From Himantopus leucocephalus (Eukaryota > Chordata > Aves > Charadriiformes > Recurvirostridae), in assembly GCA_003993805.1 (NCBI GenBank), contig RSEF01000001.1, forward strand, positions 76,814,013-76,878,012: a stretch of DNA of 64,000 bases, given 5' to 3'. The translations under genes were made by a program, and so were the position numbers. The notes beneath the pieces are model-generated. The model did not search any database and was not told the DNA's origin. It saw only the letters and a program-made list of their open reading frames with translations. Shown here piece after piece: positions 53,901 through 62,900 of the stretch. How positions within the stretch are numbered: the first letter of the stretch is position 1; the number at the start of each line of letters is the position of its first letter.

Positions 53901-56900
53901 AACCCTAGAACACCGATCTGATTGTCTGAGGATCAAATACGTCTCCAAAATGTCTATAACCACTTGAGCAAGTCCTTTGTGCCAGGTTTTTTGAGGCGGA
54001 TCTTACACATCGCGTCCAGGCTCCCGTGACAGGATCTCGCAGAATGAGAATAACAAATTATTTGTGAAGGGAAAAAATAAGAGCAAAATGTTGTTGTACA
54101 TAGTACATAGCATGTAGTGTGTCAGGATCCTTGGAATCAGGTCCTTGTTTGAGAATTACAACTTTCATTAAACATTCATTGATTAGGAAATGCGAAAACT
54201 CTGGAGAACAGCTTGGGAATGTACAACCCAAGCTTTGCACTCTCTGAAGGCAAACCAAAGGGGCCCAGGATGCCTGAGGCATTGAAAGCTAGGGATTGCC
54301 AGTACCTGTTCTGTGACACCTTCAGGATGAAAATCAGGATCAAGCCTTGGTCTTTAAATAATCTTTGCACTAAAAAAAAAAGTACATCTCATCTTAACAC
54401 CGTGCCTGGGCTGTTTGCTCCTCTCCCTGCTCTTCAGGGTTTCCTCTCCTCTCCTCCTGAGCTTTCCATACTCTAGGTGGTTCAAGGCAGGGTTGCAGTG
54501 AGGGGTGGCCTCCACTTGGAGGTCAGCATGGCCTCCCGCGGGCTGCTGCCCACCCAGCCATGGGGGTCGGTGGGCAGGGACATGGCCCTGAGGGGGACAG
54601 CCAAGGCCACCCCATGCAGGGCCGGGGGCACAGACCCTCGACCGTGTTTCACAGCATCTCTGATGCCATCTCTCCCAGGAGACACCCAGTAGACCTCCTA
54701 TCACAGGGTTGTCTCCTCCTCGCCACATAGGAACCCCAGTGCATTGTATGTCTTTGCCCGTAGCCAGTTCATCCAGCACAACAGCAAAGAAAATCAAAGC
54801 AATAAACTGAAGACCCCCCAAAATCTGGACCTCTTCATTCAGTGAGGAGAGAAAACTCCTGCAGTAAACAAACGAGTGCAGATCCAACGGCCCTTAAATG
54901 TTAGCCGGGGCCGCGAGTGGGAAGGACTAAAGGACTACAAGATATTTTTTTTTTAAACTGCTAATTAAATATTTTCTCTGCTCCAATTAAATGAACCGAG
55001 ATGGCCTTCACTTCTGGGAAGCTCGTTCTTTATCATCTCCTGGGGCAGGCCTTGTGAAGAAAAGCTTTCTCGGGCCAAATGTGTTGCTAACAGGTGGACA
55101 GCCATCTTCTCCCAAAAGAGTTTCTGCTAACATAGTTCTATTAATAGAATACGCTGATCATCCTCAAGCGAGGGCTCTGCTGAAAAGGGAAGTGATTATC
55201 CAACTGTCCAAATAGAGAACAGTTTAAATAGAGAAGAAAAACCAAGGCACTTCATCATCTTCCCATTTTACAGTTGTAGTTTATCATCATGAGAGGCAGG
55301 GCTTTACGTTGGCAGGCTTTATCTGAAGGAAATAAAAGATAGAAGGGCATCAGGCATTGCTCTCATTTTTGTTCAAGGCTTCCTCTTCTCAGTTGTCTGG
55401 AAACTTAAAGATAAGCTTAATATAAGATTTTCTCTTAACCAGAGCCAGCCCCTCCAAAATCACTGTTTGCTGTCAACAAGACTCAGACCTCCGTGACTCT
55501 GCTGTGGGTGGAAGAAGGAGTGGCTGATTTCTTTGAAGTCTACTGCCAGCAGGCTGGATCTGGTCAGGAAACAAAGGTCCAGGTATGTAGGAATCTCTTC
55601 TTTGCTTTCTGCTCTTCATCTCTGAAACAGACCGGGCCCCATCTCGAGTACTGTGTTCAGTTCTGGGCCCCTCACTANNNNNNNNNNNNNNNNNNNNNNN
55701 NNNNNNNNNNNNNNNNNNNNNNNNNNNNNNNNNNNNNNNNNNNNNNNNNNNNNNNNNNNNNNNNNNNNNNNNNNNNNAAAAAAAACCCAAACATATTCTT
55801 GCTAGTCTAGAAAACCACCTACAAGAGTTGCAGGCACTGACTATGGACTCCAAGCCATCACTGACACCATCAACCAAAGAGAAGTATAGGAACAAAGTCT
55901 GTAAGATTAGCCTTTCCAGAAGCAAAAGGGCTCTGAGGCCTACCTGACTGGCACCAGTGTGGTCATTTTCATTCCTGTTTTGATAATCAAATGGGTGCTA
56001 ATGACTGACCCAAGGTTTACTGTTTGTTATTAGCAATCTCTGCAAAAAAAATTCATGTCTTTCAAGGCAAGCCCAAACACAGATATTTAAAAGCATACTG
56101 TCAGCCCCTGAAAGCCCCATTCCAATATGTAGGAAGAAGAAAATACGATCCTTGGTTTTACACCCATGGTCAACTTTGTTGACAGCCAAGAAGTTGGAAA
56201 GAGGAGTTGGTGCGCAGGGAACAGCTTCTATGATCTCATAGACACAGCCTGCCAGCAAGGATGGGATTAAACGGATTGACACTGCACCACAACAAGCCTT
56301 TTGCTAATAAGCGTACAAACTGAACTAACAAGCCCAGCAAATCTTGTCAATACCTCACTGTGCTGCTAATTAACTGGATATTAAACAAGCTTCACTTGCT
56401 TGGTTCAGCTTTAATAGCAGCCAGCTGTATGCAGTACAAACTAATCTCTCTTTCAGCTTCTCTTGCTTGGACTATATTAATGGCAAAGAAGGCAGAAGAT
56501 CAAACACTCATGTTAATTAAATAGCCAAGCTTGAATCAAATGATTAAACTAGCAACAGATGTTATTAAAACCATAAAAGCCTTTTTTATGGGAAGGGGAA
56601 TTAATTAATAGGTTTGGATGTGAAAGTGATGATTCTTGTTGCTTGATTTGATATATGTGTATGTGTGTGTATATATATGCATATATGTATACATACATAA
56701 ATTATGTTATAAAAACATAAATTGGGAAAAAATATGCCTGCTTAATATGTCCACAAATTTTTGATAACTGAAGGCAATGTGTCCTAACCTTATGGTCCTG
56801 ACTTCTCTGAGGGTTAGTAAAGATACCTTGTTTTGTGTGCCTCTGTGGTCTAATGTCAAGACCAGATTCACTGTCCATGCAGTCAGCCAAGTGGAAAATG

Positions 56901-59900
56901 TGGCCCTAAAGACAGGTAGAAGGGTTAAGAAACCCATTTTGCTTGGATTCATTCCATGAATCTAGTAAAGGAGCTATGGGCATATCCACTGATTCCTGAG
57001 GGAAGCTCAGCTCAGCGGAGTTTTCAGCATTTGAGCAATCTCTGCATGTCTTTCTTTTAATTAAATAAAATTGTTTAGTACACCTGAGCAGTACATGAAA
57101 GACTAGATAATTCCAGGAAAACAATGTTGTATTTCTTGGGCAGTTATGTATTTTTCATATGTTGAATGAAATCGATTGTTTTAGATGTTGGAGTTCCTAA
57201 TCTGTGGACAATATAAGTAGGTCTGCCAGCACATTAGCCTGTGATTTGATAAAGTGTGGAAATGTCTCATGATGATTTAACTATGAGAGGAGACCCAGGC
57301 TTGAATAATTCCTTCTGCCTCTGATGGCAAGAGGAAGTAAAAACCTCACTTGGAGTTTCCCAAAGGAAAGAGGAGTATTCTGGCAACATCGTCACTCCTC
57401 TTTTCTAAGCCTAATGAAAACCTCTCTGTGGCACCAGAGATCTGCTTATGGAAAACCAAATTTCATGGTCAGTCCAGTCCCATAGAAACCTTAACAACGG
57501 ATAAGCCCTAATACCCTGATGCTGCAACCACTATGGCATATGATTAACTAGAAAGTGCTGTCGCTTCTGCCTGACCCACACAATCCCTACCAAGACCTGG
57601 GAAAGGTGCCCTGCAGAAACTGCACTGCCCATTTTCTCTTCAGCAGCAAAATGCACTAAAGCATAACTTGGAGTTTTCACTGCAAGGGCAAAAGTTTTCC
57701 ACCACGGGTGGGAAGATTAAGATTATGGATGATTACATTTGACCTGGCTTGCTTATCAGGGAAAACACAGTATCTACCAACTTCATAAGAGCCAAGAGTG
57801 CTGAAAAAGGAAATTTCACTTTGTGGTTCCTCTTTAGAACAGTTGTAGAAGGATGGTATTGTTTTTAGGATAGCAGATTTTCTGATGGGGAAGAAACATG
57901 CTGACGGTGTATTTAGCAAAAAATCCTGCTACTGGGGCAATTTTTGTTTAAGTTTCATGAGTTTTTCATGTTTGCAAAGTACCTGTAGCTCACTCCACCA
58001 ATAGGTAGGACAGGCCTGAGTGGGTTTCCTGGATTAATGCGTAGCAGAACCTGGTAAACAGGTTGCAAGTACAGAAGTTTAGAATGATGTTGTACTCAAA
58101 TTTCCTTTGGCCACAATGGAACCTGCTGTGAATAGTTACTTATAGAAACCACAGTTAGAAGAAGTTCAAATAATGTTTTGCTGAAAGCCTAGGAGAAAAT
58201 TTAGAGCACTTAAAAATGGGACTGTACAAAGTGTTATATAGATGTTTTCAGAAATCTGACTCAATAGAGGGTATTAAGAGATATTAGAGTGATCTGAATT
58301 TATCTCTGATACAGATGTTCTGATATCCACAGGACCATTAACAGGAGCAAATGTGGAAGATTATTGTAGTTGTATGTGGTACAAACAAATTATGTCTGTC
58401 CTGAAATATCACAAAACATAAGAAAACAGACTTAGCACTACCTATGTAATGGCCATAAACCTGTGGATGAAATTTTCAAACACATTTTACTCTCTGAAAA
58501 TCTGCCAGTTTATCAATTAACGTAACAGGCCTGAGTCAATACCATAAAACACATTTATTTTGATCATACAGAATTTTGTGTTGGATAGCTTGAAAATCCT
58601 GCATAGGGTGTCAGGTTGAGGAGTAAAAATTTTATGGATGCTAATAATAGTCTTATGAAGTAAGTAAGAGAAAGCCTTTATGGGTTTAACTGATTTTTAA
58701 AATAGAATTTGCTGATCTCCTGATTTCTGTTTGTCTTACTAACTCTCCTCACTTTTTCATCTTTATGTATGTTATTTATTAATGCTCACAGGCGTAGAAG
58801 TGTATTTGCTTTCCTAACTCTGCTACCCTCATGCCTTTGGACTGATTATCTTTTGGCATTTTATATTAATCCTTGGTAAGTGATTTACTTGTTTTTCCAT
58901 ATGCAGTGTGTCAACAATGTTAATTTCCAATACATGAAAAATGTGTGATACCTTTGTTTTCAAATGGGTCAAAGCTTTTGAAGATATAATTTTCTTGTAT
59001 TAGAAAGTGGATTGGAGAGGATGTGGGTATCAAAGTATTTGCTACCCTGCTTCATCTAGTTTGTCTGTTTATGCTCCAACCCATTTTGGTATTAAAAAGC
59101 TAATCTTACGGTGGTCATCATATTCATCTCATCGCTCTCTTTGCAATTTTTGCCACTTCATTGTAAGTCCTGGCTTCTGCTGTCCCAGTTATTCGTCTGT
59201 TCATTGCCTGGCATTGCCGCCTGCTGCTGCTGCTCTTTTATTACTAAAATTGCTTGATCGTGCCCCACCTGTTTGGTGTGTGATGTCAAATACCTTAGTT
59301 TTTAAAGGTGAGGTCATGCTCTCCTGACATCAGTAAAAGTTTTGCTTTTGGAAACAACAGTTCACTGAGAATTGATGCAAGCTAGCAGTCCTGTAGTGTG
59401 AAAATTGGGTCACTATGTGTGCATCTCTGTGTCTATGTGTGTGTATTTAATAGTTTAGTCTGTAAATAATTTATAAAGATGTTGTAAACGACTGATTGAG
59501 GGTTTTTTGAAAATACCTAACCAACAAAGCCGCAGGGTCTATTTAGAACCAGAACTGTTTTACAAACCATTTAACAAATAACTATAATTGGGTATGATCT
59601 AAAAATGTTTAATTTATAGAAAAGAAACAACTTCCTGATGGTCTTGAGTCCAAGATATAGTAATTTACAAAAATGTGGTACAGAAGTTAAGATTTACTTT
59701 TGGCCAAATGTTTTCCCTGGTGTTACCATACAGCACCAAAGCCCTGGCAGGCAGTCAATGACATCTTCAGCACAGGGTATTCTGAGACTGTCCTTAGGTC
59801 ACATTGGGTCTGTAGAAAAACCCATCAGTGGGCCCAGAAATGAGTGGGTTTATGTAACTGAAGAAAGGTCTATTTCTTTCCCCATTAAAATAAAAGCATG

Positions 59901-62900
59901 TTCTTCACACACATCCAGCTGAAGAGCAGATGGAAGTCTTCCACATCTCTCCAAGGCTAATGTTATATTGACTTGTAACTTGTCTGATGTAAACTGAACT
60001 AACTATCGGAGCTGCACAGTGATGGAGGATTGGGCAAGCAGTTTATTATTGTGGAGGTCACACTGACCTCTCTTAATTCTCTAATGGTCAAGAAGCCCAA
60101 GGTGGCCACTGTCAATGGCATTGTTGCAATAAGAGTCGTCATCTTCTTTTGCCCCTTTGCCTCTTTTTGTTTAATATGCATTAATATGCTTTAACCCGCC
60201 TTTCCAGATGTGCATCTTTCTTCAGAGGTTTCCTCTTCAATCAAGCTACCTAGTTTAGTCTAGGTGACCAAGTTGAAAGGAGCTGAAGTTGAATGAGATG
60301 AGATTAATCCCTCTTTTTGTATTTTAATCTGGAGAGTAAATGGAAGAACAGATGACACACCAGCTAATGTTTCAAATGTCTTTGTTTTGCACACAAGTTG
60401 GTTTAAAAAATGTATGAACATTCAGGAAACAATTGCAATGCTAAGAAACAAAGGCCTCTTGAGACTATCAAAGCACAAGAAATTGTTGTTGAGAAATGGA
60501 TGTCAATCATTTGTTTTATTGCCTCTTGAAGTGTTCCTTGGAGAGGCTTTCTTAGAAGCATTCCCATTATAAATGGCTCTTAGATATTTTTGCTTTTGAA
60601 ATGAATTCCAATGTGCCCAACATTAAAAGGTTTACCACAGTCACAGGGGATAGAAAAGAAATGTGCTGAATAATTTAGATAAATTAATTTTAAGATTTCT
60701 TTGGAAAAAATCTTTGAAGATGTAGAATATATACTGCTAGGGTATGTGTATAGAACACATGAATGTACAGATACTATACAGAGAGTATCTGTATAGATAG
60801 CGTGGTAGGATGAAGAGGTTTGTAATATTTGCAAAGTAAAGCTTTGCAAAGCAAATCTCCGTATTAGTGTAAAGCTGGTTTTGCTATAGCTCTTGTTAAC
60901 TCTGCAGGCAAAGCTCCACATCTAAATGGAAATATACCTTGACAAGATAACAAAATTACTACAGCTTGTGCCTGCTCCAAAGACTAAACATTTTGTAAAA
61001 TTTAATTTTGGAAAAGAATATTTTTGGTTTTTAAATTTCACTTCTAAACTTAACAGGGTAGAAAAATAAAAATACTCCACTTTTAAATATTTCTCTCTGT
61101 ATTTTTACATTGTTTTGAAATAAAAAATCTTCACCTTTAACTTACTGATTGAAGCTATGACCCAAGGTATCTAGAAATCATTTTACTGTCATCATGAAAT
61201 TAAAAATAGCGTCATTATAATGTGATTAATGAACAGGGAAAAACAAATATAACACTACTAAAATCTCTTCTGGGTAAGTAAGAATTTATTTGTGCTCAGC
61301 GGCTGGTTTAACAGAGGGGATCAGTGTTTTCAAACCTCCAGCCAAACTATTCCAGGGAGCTCACTTTGCGCATTTAATCTGTTTGATTACTTAACTTTTC
61401 TGTGGCCACAACAAGATGAACACAGACACCCCTCCAAAAAACCCACAGGGTGGTATTTATTGTGGTGCAGTTCTTAAGTCTGTTCCTTATGGGTGATACT
61501 GCTCAACACACTCGTAAGCTTGCTCACACGACTGTCGCTAGTGAATTATATCACTTATAAATCATGTGAAGACAGTGTATTACATGAGTGGCATAATTAT
61601 CTCTAGCTGTTAAAAGTCAATTAAAATTATCTAAGGTTTAAGCTTGAGTCCCGCTGAAGTGTGTAGGATATTTGCCATTGTCTTCATTCATCATCATACA
61701 TAGGTTATGAAATGGGTGAGAAATATTGTTCAGGCCCTTTCCTTTTTCCTTCACCCTGACTTTTTTGGCAGATTTGCAAATGGTGGTCTTCTCCCTTTGC
61801 CCAACAGACACTTCTTGTTCCTGGTTGCTCTCTAGTGTTGGCATCCAGTTTCCTAGCCCGCTTGGAGCAGAGCAGCCCGGGGGGCACCGTGGTGCCCTGT
61901 CCCCTGCAATAGCACAGCCCCCTGCAGGCTCGGCCAGGTTGGGGCTCGGGGGATTCAGCCCCGGCCCACCTGAAGCCAATGGCGCTGCTGGGTCAGGATT
62001 TGTAGAGGACCCATTGCTTGTGTCTGGCAGAGGTTTTACCTTTCACAGGCAGGTCATTCTCAGCGCCGCAGAATGGAAAACGCATCCCATTGGCGTCAAT
62101 GGAAATTTTGCTTTCCACTTAAAAATGTCCAAGATATTGTCACCAATCTCATCCTGAGTATGATGGGGACCAGAAAACATATGTTCTTAAATCAGTACTA
62201 ACTTTGAATAAAGTCTATAAAATAGTTTAATGAATGAAAAACACTTGTTTTTTTACAGGAGTAAAAATGGATTAAAGAAGAGAAAGCTGACCAAGTACGT
62301 AACTTCTTTGATATTTAAAGACATTAAAAAATATATCACCTTAGACTAAACATGCATTATGGAGCACATGGTATATTGCAGTTGCAGATATGGAAAACTT
62401 CTTGGTAAACACATCCTGAGAGAGATGTCTGAAGGCAGAAAACAAACAATAATTGGACAAAAGCAATTCTTCTCAACAGATAGGTTGTGGTAAAACAGCT
62501 CCTTACTCATAGAAAATTAGTCACCGGGGAAAAGATCAATTATCCAACTTAGTGATTCCAACAGAGCTTATCCTTAGTTAAAAATGACAAACAGTGAAAA
62601 ACTGGGATGCATTTGTTTCTAGTGTTATTCCCCTCTTGACGTGAGGCTCTCATTATGGTTGTTGCTAGAACATTAGATCATTAATGCTAACGGGTAAACA
62701 GGAGTAATTAAGTGGTGATAAGACAGGTTCCTTCGGGCATATTGCCTCAAAGCAAATGAAAAGATTACTGTGTACATGCTTCAGTAGCTTGTAAATTAGA
62801 GCATGATAATTAGGTGAGGGAAGCTGTTTACCTGTGTTTTGTTATTCAGAGCATTAGCCTCATTATTTCTCTGTTATGTTCAGAGGCTGTGCCTGTACTG

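Larger units (their letters stand above)
55583..58791 (+). other. PTPRO: PTPRO intron block with assembly gap; membrane-proximal and transmembrane exons missing
   Basis: This stretch should contain the exon(s) for the rest of the last FNIII module, the transmembrane helix and the start of the cytoplasmic tail. I found none on either strand. It holds a CR1 fragment (55623-55677), a 100-N gap (55678-55777), a TAATTA-rich region (about 56340-56640) and a TA/TG simple repeat near 56648-56700. The bases after the gap (55778-55960) resemble nothing I recognise. Confidence 0.8.

Noticed and set aside
55493..55810. Plus-strand open frame running from exon 13 through the N gap
   Set aside because: It is real PTPRO exon only up to 55582. 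The rest is intron, a CR1 ORF2 fragment and Ns read as open sequence.
55473..55925. Minus-strand 150-codon open frame opposite exon 13 and the gap
   Set aside because: About a quarter of it is translated Ns. It is antisense to a confirmed exon and to CR1, and shows no homology I recognise.
59007..59327. 106-codon open frame shortly after the cassette exon
   Set aside because: Cys/Ser/Leu-rich with no recognisable domain or splice signals at suitable positions; it lies in intron and is probably chance.
61638..62157. Overlapping open frames on both strands around a GC-rich intronic block
   Set aside because: They are low-complexity Pro/Gly/Ala-rich frames that arise because high-GC sequence has few stops. 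No splice support and no family match; kept only as part of the intron description.
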